A DNA stretch of 64,000 nucleotides from Solenopsis invicta (Eukaryota; Arthropoda; Insecta; Hymenoptera; Formicidae), in NCBI RefSeq assembly GCF_016802725.1, contig NC_052668.1:27716001-27780000 (forward strand), read 5' to 3'. The translations under genes were made by a program, and so were the position numbers. Positions 53,310 to 64,000 of this stretch are shown one piece after another; within the stretch, counting starts at the first letter, position 1; every line of letters starts with the position of its first letter. The notes beneath the pieces are model-generated. The model saw only the letters and a program-made list of their open reading frames with translations. It did no database searches and was not told the DNA's origin.

Positions 53310-55673
53310 AAAGAAGATAATAATTTTTCAATAAATAAATCAAATATATAAAATAAAAATTTTTGTAAAAAATCTCATTTGGAAGAAAATTGACTTTAAA
53401 GTTAAATATTTTTTCTCTTTTTTTTTTAAATTTACGTAACTCTTCTTGGCAAATTCAATGATGACATACTAAAAGACAAATTGAACACTCAAAGCTATAT
53501 AGATGATAAATATAAATTTTTTTATCTTCTACAAATAATGTTTTGCATCTGACTGAATCCTGCTAAAATTAAAAATATACCGATATTTTAAACAGAACCG
53601 ACCAGATGCTCAATCGGCGTTCATCCGATATACAGTATCTTACAGATCGTTTTCTTATAACAGAGGTCTCGGACACGAGTTTGTGCGGACCGCAAGTAGA
53701 CTCATATGACGGATCAAGATGCATAATCAACTTTGTAAAATTTCAAAGAACAGGGAGACGATTTTGCGCTGACTCAGCGCATCGGTTATATGCGGGAAGC
53801 ATGTAACCACACACACAAACACACATACACACGTACATTAATCAAATAAAAATCTTTATTGCATAAACGCAACTTCCTCGATAGGCAAACATTGTGCAAA
53901 TATTGTCACAATAATGGCATCTTAAATTGATAAAAATTTTGCAATAATTGCTCTATAATACGCAGCAGCTTTACAATTTATGAATAATATTTGTTAAAAA
54001 TTAAACAAATTTGAAGTGCAAACTCAGGGTATATGTAATACTTTATTATATATGTATATATTAAGTGCACTTTCGTAAGCATGGATTAATAATGTTTTTA
54101 AATGTTTAATACAGCCGAAATTTTTCTCAATTATCAAACAATTCCTTCCAAACTTAATTGCAAATAAATCATTAACACAATTTGCTATTATGATCTTGAC
54201 AAAATCTTTCTCTCTAGTCCTTTCATGACTAAAGATTGTGACTGATGAAATACGATTTCGAAATTGATTGAGCAAACAGTTATCAATATTTTAGGAAAAA
54301 TCAATATTTCTATTTTTGTAAATAGAACATTACCTTAATTGTACATTACATAATTTTTATGTAAGACCTTGTAGTTTAATAAATATTGTCCTACCGAGGA
54401 ATTCCTTATTCACGGACGAAGCCTTATAGGTGACAAAAACTTGTGTCTGTTGTGCGGTCCGCGTAACCATATTGAAACCACCGACTTACAGCGATAATCC
54501 GATCGAGCGAATAAGCACGTAATAACTGAGAGGCGTACGGTTCCCATTCGTCATTCACAAAACACGACGGTTTGTGTATTTTATATACACAATATACATA
54601 TATAAAGTATGCAAGATATGCGTACGATCACAGGAAATCGCATACGCTATTCTAGAAAACCGTCCTGCAGTTGTAAACTCCGCAAAAAAACTATGCGCGT
54701 ACGGCCGATGCGGCGCGATTAAATAATTAAAAAAAATAATAATAATCAGAAAAAACGGAGCAAAAGAATAATGTAAGCACTATCCGTTCGACGTTAGTGC
54801 TCAGATTGGAACGTCTAGAGACCAGTGTCGCAATAAATATTCCGACTTATTCCGCTATATACATATAAGATGAAACCTAAAAAAAAAGTTTGTCAAAGAC
54901 TGCAAAGATCCTGCTCCTATCATTGAAACATCAAATTAGCGCTAAAGACTTGTCATCTTCTTTTCATAAATTCTGTTTTAAATAAAATTCTGCTTTTAAA
55001 AAAAAAACAAAAACAAGGTTTCTTGGAAAATATATTTCCGAATTAGAAAAGTATACTGTAAAGCAAATATATGATTATCTTACTTAATTGACAAAATTAC
55101 TTTTGTCTCAAATACTAAAAAACGTTTATTTTCAATCTCACTTAATGAACGTAGTAACTTTTGCGTTAATTTAATATAATGGTTAATCTTGCTAAATAAA
55201 TAATCTTACGTGATTTTTGCGGGAAAATAATGAAAAGTTATTGATTAGCGTGCGATATAAAGTCATTCATTTCTAGAATTTCCCGATCGACCGTACACTT
55301 CGCGCCTCGTCAACCTCGTGCACGACGCGCGTAATACTAATTTGACTACTGTTAAGAAAAATGTTAAATGAAAGTTCGATCACGCGAAGACTCTGCGGAT
55401 GTCTTCGTTATTATCGTCATTCGTTGTCATCGTCGTCGTCATCGTCATTATTGTCACAGTTGTGCTACCGACAGGAAGGACGCGGGAATAGGGATTCCGG
55501 GGAAACCTCGTCCCGGACCCGGTGGCCTGTCTGCTGCTGACAGCGTCGCGTCATCTGCGCGAAAGACGTCCACGCTGTCATACGTGGTACTCGCCGTCCG
55601 ATAAGCGTCGGATGGCGAGCGATACTCACGAGCGGCCGCTTCGACGGCCGCTCCTCGCGCCGAACCTGGCGCC
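53310..55673. other. Intergenic DNA and probable 3' UTR of the SLC36 transporter
   Basis: AT-rich with no coding frame of note up to about 55360; the part next to the stop codon (55380-55673) is GC-richer and is probably transcribed 3' UTR on the minus strand. A CGTCATCGTCGTCGTCATCG triplet-like run lies near 55415-55445. Confidence 0.4.
55632..55653 (-). other. GC-rich hairpin just after the transporter stop codon
   Basis: AGCGGCCG and CGGCCGCT are perfect complements separated by 6 bp, about 21 bp past the TGA. Stable in RNA; possible 3' UTR structure. Function unknown. Confidence 0.5.
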
Positions 55674-58600
55674 TCAATGGGCTTCCAGGATTTCTTGGAT
55701 ACTGACATACGTGCCAGTGAGGAAGCCCAACACACCGAAGGCGATGATAGCGATATTCTTCCACAGTCGCCAGTTCCATTTGCCGAGGCCGTTCTCCTGT
55801 TCCCAGACAGTCACTAGCTCGATTGCCGACGGGAACATGAGACCCAGTGTGGACAGGCACACAGCCCCGACGAGGGAGATGAATGGACCCAAATTCGGGA
55901 TCGCGATGGCTATGCAGACGGTGAAGATCACCAATAGGATACGCAAGAGATACTCGCCGAGTAGTCGACGGGAGCCGAAATACTGCTTGAGGTTCTTCCA
56001 AATAATCTCCATGGGCACGTAGAACTGAAGTCCGTAGGTGAGAAAGATCGCGATAGCAATCATTATCTTGGCGGATTGTGCCAGCACCTGATCTTGCGGA
56101 GGATTGAGCGTGATAGAAGCCTTCGTGTTCTCGCCGTACCTCCAGTAGCCGAAGAAACCAACGGTACTGTACAGCAAAACGACGCAGAACATGCCAGTGT
56201 TGAGGACACCCGGGCAACCGATAAAATGCGACGGTGTTTTCATGTTGTTTTCCAACGGCATTACCTAAAAGCAAATTATAGATGATTGACCTTTGCGCAA
56301 ACGGAAAAAATTAATTCCTGAAATTTTAGAAGATATAAAATATTTATGGAACATTGAAACCAATAATTACACATTCATCTAAAAAACTAATAATTAAAAG
56401 ATTTTAAAATATAGCGCACGCAAGATATACGCATTATAATTGTCAGTAAAGTGTATCAGTAAAGTTGGAGCGACGGTCGAACTCAGCCGACGTTGGTATT
56501 GCAGATTTTTCTTCGATGGAGAGTCGGGCAACTCGCGGTCGCACGCAGAGTGAAAGGGGAATAGCGTTAAGACCAGGCGAGTAGGTTAGTGCTCTGTGTC
56601 AGGCGCACTCAGGAATACATTATCTGTTCTTGTCTTCGACTTCAACGCCATCTAATGTGAGATCTATCAACTACCACGTTACACAATTACTATTCTGTTA
56701 CTCGTTAAACTAATTCCGCAATTTACACATGAAATTTTCAAATCAATATTTCTCTTAAATATTCACGTACACAGACGATTCCAGCATCGTCTTAAGAGAA
56801 ATTCTAAAATATATGTAAAATTAAAAGCAAAAAATACACGTGTGAAAGAACGTAAATACATAAAAATGCACGTAAAATTCATGAATAGGTTTTGTTTTAT
56901 AGAAGCTGAGTCACGAAAATAAAACACATTTTAATTTCTTTTAAATTTAGACGAAGAAATATAATTTAAATAGCTTTAAACATTTCAAATTTTTTTCAGG
57001 TTATATGAAAAATTAATAATTAATTTCTTATTTTAAGACTATAAATCTATTTCCTGAGAATATTTCATATTCAATGAATTTTTTAATGAATTTTAATAAT
57101 CGTAATCAATTTGTCCCGCGTAAAAAGTTTTTTATAGCCACTGCTACGCAAGTTATGGAATGTTAACATGACTTTTTGTTATCAGGTTGATGCGTCACGA
57201 ATGTCCGAAACATTCCATGACGCACAGTCCGGGGCGTGCCATTTGATTTACGCGTGTCGTTACTTGGAACAATCGAACATGACCGTTAAGTGTCCGGACG
57301 TGTGTAGCAACTGAATGCAAAGTTATTTCTGATGCGCAGTGTCGTAACACCTATCTTCGCGGTGATCGCACTGCGAGTAATCACATAATCAAGATTCGAA
57401 ATCAAACTTTACTTTAGCTCCAGATAAAAATTTTGTACAATTGATAATATTATATTGGTTGATAACGAGTTTTGTTATAAATTATAGAGGACAAGTTTCA
57501 ATATTATATCCGCGTCCAATATTACTTAAAATTTGTTGTATAGACTTATAAAGAATATGCATACTTACAACACCAATACCCTCGAGAGCAAAGATGGCGG
57601 TACCGAAAAAAAGGGGTAGTTGTGACCAGCTGGAGAAATTCGGTACGTCGCTGATGGTGGGCAGGTCGTTGAAAATATAATAGAAAGTGATAGCCATGCC
57701 GGTGGCGATCAACACGTTCGCCACCATCGAGAATGGCGCGAGAAATTTGAGATTCCTCACAAGGGAAAAGATGATGAGCAGTGGCAGCAACGCGGCCATG
57801 TACATTCGCAGATCCTTGTCCGTTTGCGTGTAATAGTCCACGACCTCCTTAAGATTAGTCGAGATGAAAACAATGTACACGCAGCAGCAACCGATCAAAT
57901 CGATCACCAAGAACGAATTAATTGTCGCCCTGAAACGATATTAAATGATTAAACTAAAGGGTAACATAATAAGAGTAAGATAATGCAAAAAATAGGAAGA
58001 GCAACGTTACGAATGAACGTAATTGTAACCAAATAATGTAATCATCTAAGAAACATCTTTTTGACCTCCCGAGAATCGGCATCTTAAAATATACAGGGTG
58101 TTCATTAATGGTTGTACCTACTTTTTACCATAAGAGCATGATTTACCGACGGATATATATTTCTAACATATTATTATATTAGAAATAACAAATGCGTGCT
58201 CCTATGGTAAAACGTGGGGACAACCATTAATAAACACCTTGTATTATATAACATATTATATGTTCTAAGATCGGCATGTCTTTAGATGACTTTTACAGTT
58301 TTAAACTTTTAGAATTTTGTTGACTAAAATAGCTACGTTCGGAGCGGGCGCTATTAGGATTATTCCGTTATTGTATTTTTATCGGTCATTAAATGTAAAA
58401 TAAAGATAAAATGACGCAATAGTGCTGATAGCGTTTTCCGCGAACGCAGCTAGTGTCATTGCATTGATCTATTGAAAAGATAACGTCACTCCAATACCAA
58501 TTTATCAATTTCCAATCTGGAAGAGTATAAAGTATTTTGTTTCCTCTTTGAGCTTAAATTATTATATGTATATTTTTAGAATAACTATTTTACAGCATTT

Positions 58601-59881
58601 GCTGTAAAAATATTTTATAGGAACAATTATAGAAACATTAATATATCAAAAGCCAGTATAAGTCAATCCTCATCTAGAAGTTAAGAAAAACAAATAATGT
58701 AAACATTTGTTTCTATTCATAAGAAATTAATTTATCATCTGTCTTTAATATACAGGGTGATTATTAATGAATGTCCCCACTTTTTATCATAGGAACACGC
58801 ATTTATAATTTCTAATATAATAATATGTTAGAAATACGTATTTGTTGGTAAATCATGCTTCTATTGTAAAAAATGGGGACGTTCATTAATAATCACCTTG
58901 TAAATTCTATCTTTGCTGAAATAAAGTCATACAATGTTTAAATAATCAGCCATATAGTACGTATTATGTCAATAATATTATAGTAATATTATTCAAATTA
59001 CAATAAAATATTACGGATATTTTACAGAAATATTACGTTACAATATATTGTAATGTAATATTACAGTTATATTACTAAAATACTACAACGCAACGTAATG
59101 TCACAATGTAATATTTGTATTATATTGCAGTGTTACATATTTGAAATATACATTACTACTGCAATATCTGCATACTACAAATATTACAATATAGCAAAGC
59201 AGTATACGACATCACCAATAGAGATCAATGTTCCATTTTATTTCATCTAGTAATTAGAAAACTACATAAAATAGAATAAAAGATATCAACTATATTCTGA
59301 AATATAATGAAATGATAAAGAAATGATACCTTTTGCAGATAAACTCGTAAAATTCGGCTTCGAGATAAAAGTAAATGAATTATATACCTTAACTGCGATA
59401 CATAACTGCATGTACATTATTCTCAATAAATTTAAAAGATTACTTAAATTCAGTGATAAAAAAGATCGAATTCAAAATCAGTTGTATTTATAAAAAAAGA
59501 TCGCAGAACGAAGTTTGAAAAAGTGTTTTAAAATTAAAGTCTTGTCTTTCAAATTTTTCAAGACATATTTCTGTGTAAAAATTTTCGTAAAAACAAATGG
59601 TGCTAATTTAAAATAAACTTTGCCGAGTTGAAGAATAAACACCAAATTTGATGGCGTGTATAAAAAAAAATAAAATTTTTTTCTTTAAACTGTACTTAAA
59701 TCGTAAAATTTAATATTTTCTCTTTAAAATATTTTATTTTAATCATTACGCTATGATTTTTTCCAATGAGTTATGATTTGAAGTGAATAGTGTATTTTTA
59801 GGACTTCTCTAAAACCTAGTATCCTGCTGCTAATATTACTTTGGTGTATAACAAAAAAATTACGCAGTAGGATTTATATCT

Positions 59882-59927
<46 letters not shown>

Positions 59928-62105
59928 TGTTGTATGTGTTATGACCAAGATAAGGACCTTATAATGATTCGTCACTCCCATAGTATTTGATGAAACCTTC
60001 CAAATTCTCTTTATTATGTGTGTGTGCATTTATTTATATATGTATGTGTATCTTAAAATATTACTACTTCTAGGATGAATCACTTCTTGACATCATTCAT
60101 AGTAGATATAGCAATTCAAAACAGACTTGTATTTAAGATGAGAGAGCACTCTGTTGAGAAAATTGTGTGTACTTTACACAAGCGACTGCAAGATATTTAG
60201 GCCGTGTTCCAATATTCACTGTCAGTACTAAAAATCTATATAGTATGTAACGTTAACTACTCATAATTTTTCAGTACTGGCAGTCAATATTAAAACACAG
60301 TCTTAGTTATTAATAAACACATTTTCTCCTTCAAATTATATTTGTCTTAAGTAACCATATCTAAAATAAAATACTAAAATAAAATATTTTCTAGACATCA
60401 AAAAATCTGGCATGGATATACTCTTCCAACATTGAAAAGGAGAAAGAGAGAGAGAGAGAAAGAGAGAAAATACGATTATACACTTATACAATTATATAAT
60501 TCAACGTTTTTTTTACTTTTATTACGTATCAGAATTTGAGGCAAAATCGGTAAAATTTATCGTTGGAGTAAAAACTTTATAACAGTTTTATATGCATATA
60601 AAAAATCATTATAGCTTTAAATATCCAAGGTCAATATTTACGAGGAAAAGAAAAAAATGTAATTTTATAGAAAAAAGATAGAAAAAGGTAAAAATTACTT
60701 TTTGAAATTACTCTCCTCTTAAATGTTGGAAAAGTATAGCCATGCCAGATTTTTTGGTATCTGAAAACCCTTTAAAAAAACATAAGGGTTCCTTAACAAG
60801 GGAATCTGATTAAAATTGCAATTCAACGATGTCTGCGGAAGATTAAGTATTGTATGATAGTTACTAGATCTTTTTTATTACACCCAATTTTCAACTTTTT
60901 GCGAAATGTGGTATACGAGAAATAATAATTCATTCGTAAAAAGTTAGTGTTATTTCATACATACATCATTTTATTCTACTTAACAAATTCCATTATAAGT
61001 AATTGGAATTTAACATTAAAATTGTTTTCAATATCTGTCTTTCTTTAAATTACTACAAATAGCACATAAAGATTGCAACACTTTTTTTTATTTAGAGATT
61101 AATTGCATTTTTTTGAGGTGTGAGTCTTTTTAAGTTTATCTTATTTTGACAAATTGGTCAATTCACAAGAAAGTTTGTTATAGTTTTGTTATAATTAGTC
61201 GACATTAACTTAAACATTGTCTTTCTTAAAATATGAAATCAATCTACATTACGTTTGTTAAAAAAATTACAATGACAAATTATGGTACCTTTCTTGCATT
61301 AAGAAAGAAAATTTGTTGAAAAATTAAAATATTTTGTTCCATATGTGCAACTAAATATTGAGTTAGTTTAATTGAGTCCTGATTAAAAATTTAAATCGTT
61401 AATATGAACTATACTTTCTTTGTGTAATTAAAAAAACTGTTGAATTAATCCAATATTTAGTTGATCATATCGGAGTAAATATTTTAGTTTATTAACCAAA
61501 TTTTTTTCTCAGTGTATGTCAAATAAGTGATGTGTTTCCCAAATGTTTACATTATATTTACCTATTCTTTATATATCGAGTTTTCATATGTATAATAAAA
61601 ATTAAAAGAAAGTTAAGAAAGAAATCTTCTGTTGGACTTAATATTCTTAAATGATGCTGATGATAAAAGGTAGACGTAACGTCTCCCGCGAACTCACTTG
61701 GCGAGTCTGGCGTATTTCTGAACGGGTTCGGGCCCCACCAGGAAGGCCGCCTCGGCCACATCAGCGAAACCCAGACTAGGTGTCTGCAACCGCCTGCAGA
61801 GGAGATGGGCGGACTTGACCAAGATGTGGACGCAGTAGGTGCAGACTGCGCCGATGAAGAAAGTGGCGAAGAGGCCGAAGGCGAGACCGGCGTTGCGGAA
61901 GGCCATCGGCATCGCGAGTATGCCCGTACCCAGACTCCCCTTGAGCAAATGTATGAGCGTGTCGAGGTCCGAGGTGGGATGGGCGAGCTTGCGGTGCTCG
62001 AACGGGTCGTAAAGGGCGGCCTCCTCGTCGGTCGGTCGTTCCACGAGCGGCAAGGTCGAGCCGTTCGTGACCGTAATGGGCACGTCATTTTTCTCGCACT
62101 TGTAT
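55674..62105 (-). CDS. SLC36-type (proton-coupled) amino-acid transporter, 3' three coding exons (start not found)
   Basis: Multi-pass carrier moving small neutral amino acids with protons across plasma or lysosomal membranes. Coding exons 62105-61698, 57929-57569 and 56264-55674 join in frame (donors GTGAGT and GTAAGT, acceptors CAG and TAG) to a TGA stop, giving about 452 residues. The first visible exon starts inside the cytosolic N-terminus (YKCEKNDVPITVTNGSTLP) after a TTTGCAG acceptor in phase 2, so a short upstream exon holds the ATG. Family hallmarks: LIHLLKGSLGTGILAMPMAF at TM1, GCCCVYIVFIS, FFGTAIFALEGIGVVMPLEN at TM6-7 and FIGCPGVLNTGMF. The C-terminus ends ...YVSIQEILEAH. About eleven hydrophobic spans are visible. 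Intron 1 (3.8 kb) carries two MITEs of family M. Which SLC36 paralogue it is cannot be settled here. Confidence 0.9.
58094..58241. mobile_element. MITE family M, copy 2, in transporter intron
   Basis: CAGGGTGTTCATTAATGGTT mirrors AACCATTAATAAACACCTTG, with TA duplication at 58092-58093 and 58242-58243. 148 bp. Terminal sequence and TA target point to a Tc1/mariner-derived MITE. Confidence 0.9.
58753..58900. mobile_element. MITE family M, copy 3, opposite orientation
   Basis: CAGGGTGATTATTAATGAAT mirrors ATTCATTAATAATCACCTTG on the other strand sense; TA at 58751-58752 and 58901-58902. The interior is the reverse complement of copy 2, about 510 bp away. Confidence 0.9.
58960..59200. repeat. 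Degenerate TAATATTAC-rich tract
   Basis: Many interspersed TAATATTA(C) and ATATTACAG motifs, partly self-complementary, in transporter intron 1. Possibly a decayed MITE or satellite. Confidence 0.4.
59886..59940. repeat. (TG)n microsatellite
   Basis: About 19 TG units (59887-59924), then imperfect TG-rich sequence, in transporter intron 1. Confidence 0.95.
60386..60769. mobile_element. TIR element with an (AG)n run in transporter intron
   Basis: CAAAAAATCTGGCATGGATA near 60399 mirrors TAGCCATGCCAGATTTTTTG near 60737-60756, and TTCCAACATTGAAAAGG mirrors CTCTTAAATGTTGGAA. An (AG)n tract occupies 60441-60468. About 384 bp. Confidence 0.8.
60770..61697. other. Remainder of transporter intron 1, nothing recognised
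   Basis: AT-rich, no coding or repeat boundaries seen. Confidence 0.5.
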
Positions 62106-63000
62106 CTGCAAAACCGGCAGCGTTAGCATACCGCGATGTAATCGTTGGCGAAAACGATTTCCGTGAATGGGACGTAAATTTTATATATTTGTATATATAT
62201 ACAGGGTGTTCCCGCAAGGACGAACGTCGCTGCTTCTTTCATCTACGAGTTCGACCGGTTCGGTCAGAAACTCGAGACATCTCTAATCGCGATAATTATA
62301 GAGAGTCGAGAAAACAAAAAGATATATCTCAATGAGCTCCCGTCGACAGGTTGACATCTCGAAGAGCGCGCAGATGAAAGAAGAACGGCGGAGGAGGGGG
62401 AAGTTCTGCGACGTCCACACGTACATTTATATTTGTACATATATATTTATCTTGCGCGTGGGATTAAGTGTTACGTAGGACCTGGTTCTGTTCTACACGG
62501 TACGACGTTTTCCCCGTGCCCGCGATTTCCATCACGACTTAATGCGAGGGGGGAGCATAATGAGAGAGTGTGCCGTTGGTAGGAGGATTCTCTTTCTCGC
62601 GCGTTCGCATGCCGAGGGAGACGGAGAGTGGAGGCGCAGACAGGACGCGAGACGCATGCGAGGAGCATGCATTCGGGGCATCCGCTGCCGCGGCAAGGAT
62701 TTTGGCAATCTCTAACGACGGTGATTTCATCCGCGAGTTAATGGGAGTTTCGTATTACCTCATTATTACGAGCCCCTACATAAAAAGGAAAAATTAAGCG
62801 TCTTCGATCAAGCCGAACATTCGATACATCGCGCGCAGAATGCGATATTAATGCGCAAAGCCGGGAAAAAAGACGCATCGAAGGAAGTATCGAAACGGCG
62901 AAATATGTCCAATCTAAGAACACGAAAATTTCCGAAAGCTATCCGAGCGCTAGCATGGAGGGACGTTCCTTCCACTCATCGTTTTTATATTGGCTTTTAA
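62106..63000 (-). promoter_or_regulatory. GC-rich presumed 5' region of the SLC36 transporter
   Basis: From about 62350 to 62950 the sequence is markedly GC- and CpG-richer than the flanks and lies just upstream of the first recognised coding exon. It is the likeliest place for the start exon and promoter, but no ATG-plus-donor of the required phase was convincing. A CAGGGTGTTCCCGCAAGG motif at 62201-62218 resembles a transposon end and sits close to the exon. Confidence 0.35.
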
Positions 63001-63024
63001 AGAGAAGAGTTTTTTCCAATTATG

Positions 63025-64000
63025 CACAGTAAAAGAGAACATTTTTATTTGAAAATATCTTTATTTTCGAAATCTCAAATATTGAAGAGATTATGCAAAC
63101 ATAAATAAATTGCTCACATGAATAATGCTTTTATTAAGATAAATATATTCTTATTATTCTAGAATAATAACCTTCATGAATCAAGAGGAAAAAATATCGG
63201 ATAAGAAAGTAATGATATCTTCAAACTAAGAATTAGAAATTTTTAATATTATTATTATTATTATAAAAACGTTAAATGGATAAAGCTGATGAAGGTATGG
63301 CGCGGTTATAAATACAAAAATTAAAATATCAAGACTTTCATTAAACTTTAAAAAAAACCGTCATTAAACATATAAAACAAATGTGTGAACTCTTCTGCTG
63401 GTCACCTTCAACACCTTCATAAGAAAAATCTGTAAAAGTCACAAATTTCAAACATGATTTAACATAAAGAGGTTTTGTATAGTTTTATTGTATTTTTTAA
63501 GAACAATATATTCTGATTCGATAATAATTTTTGTGATTTGAAAGGAAAAATAATAATTAAACCAATAAAATGTTCAAATTTTTAAACATTATTATCAAAA
63601 CAATCATACTTTGCTTTCTAGACAACTTTTATAATGTCAAAATAAAAATATGTTCTTTGAAATATTATTTGAAGATTATTAAATTCTTTAAAGAAAATTA
63701 ACATATACCTAAGCAAGATTAAGTTATTGTTTCATATAAGCAAAAATATAATTACTTGCATACACAAAAGAAAACATTCAATTGTTTTAAGATTATCTTT
63801 ATTTTCAAAATGTTAAAATATTGACATGAGATATAACACTAAAGTAGATGTAATTTGCTTACATGAAAAAATGTTGTTTTTAGGTTCATAAAAAAAAATA
63901 TATTACCATTATTCAATTTATAACTTTAATTAGTTGAGAAGAAAAATAATGCTGAATTGAAAGTAACATTTTTAAACTAAGAATTAGAACTTTTTAATAT
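63025..64000. repeat. Pair of diverged direct repeats about 730 bp apart
   Basis: Sequence at about 63025-63250 (ATATCTTTATTTTCGAAATC ... AACTAAGAATTAGAAATTTT) recurs at about 63780-64000 (TTATCTTTATTTTCAAAATG ... AACTAAGAATTAGAACTTTT). The second copy runs into the window end. Confidence 0.65.

Noticed and set aside
55465..56285. Frames of 269, 166 and 69 codons overlapping the last transporter exon
   Set aside because: Alternative frames or antisense of a well-supported SLC36 exon; no independent motif.
61558..62335. Frames of 219 and 176 codons over the first visible transporter exon
   Set aside because: Other-frame readings of GC-rich coding sequence. The 452-residue transporter frame has family motifs and splice sites.

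Overview
The window looks like a stretch of insect chromosome, most likely from an ant or close hymenopteran relative. The grounds are strong AT richness, split genes with short GT-AG introns, an insect gustatory-receptor array, an nrf-6-like acyltransferase gene, an SLC36 transporter gene, and a heavy load of mariner, hAT, Penelope-like and foldback/MITE elements. The species call is inference; no rRNA operon, tRNA or CRISPR was seen.

Layout. 1-5.6 kb: transposon and repeat debris, including a DNA transposon with long terminal inverted repeats. 5.7-20.2 kb: a decayed tandem array of gustatory receptor (GR) genes on the minus strand. It holds one intact three-exon gene (8327-9966, 465 aa), one near-full-length pseudogene (17788-19870) and two exon-1 fragments (about 5760-5852 and 16190-16459). 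Relics of one Penelope-like reverse transcriptase recur downstream of GR copies, so receptor and dead retroelement were duplicated together. Between them lie a second Penelope relic, foldback elements and a possible two-exon Cys-rich mini-gene (14508-14873). 20.2-28.5 kb: no recognised conserved gene, several MITEs, one small Arg-rich reading frame with a TATA box (25861-26034), and two larger non-autonomous transposons just upstream of the next gene.

28.6-48.3 kb: an nrf-6/acyltransferase-3 family gene on the plus strand. Thirteen exons join into 712 codons if one intron is GC-AG. Its 13.5 kb intron 11 contains a TTAA-flanked element, an inverted copy of a dispersed repeat, a GC-rich solo LTR with a 4-bp target duplication, a hexanucleotide satellite, an unidentified minus-strand multi-exon reading frame (40180-40914), a foldback element, a Penelope-like element with a 558-codon RT/GIY-YIG frame, and an internally deleted mariner split by a hAT element.

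48.4-55.6 kb: mostly AT-rich intergenic DNA, with a TIR element that contains a 5S-rRNA-like sequence. 55.7-62.1 kb: the last three coding exons of an SLC36-type (proton-coupled) amino-acid transporter on the minus strand; its start codon lies further upstream and was not located. 62.1-64 kb: a GC-rich presumed 5' region of that gene, then direct repeats running into the window end.

The three host gene groups are functionally unrelated: taste reception, membrane acyl transfer, amino-acid transport. What ties the window together is its transposon history, and several nested insertions have readable target duplications that give a relative order of events.
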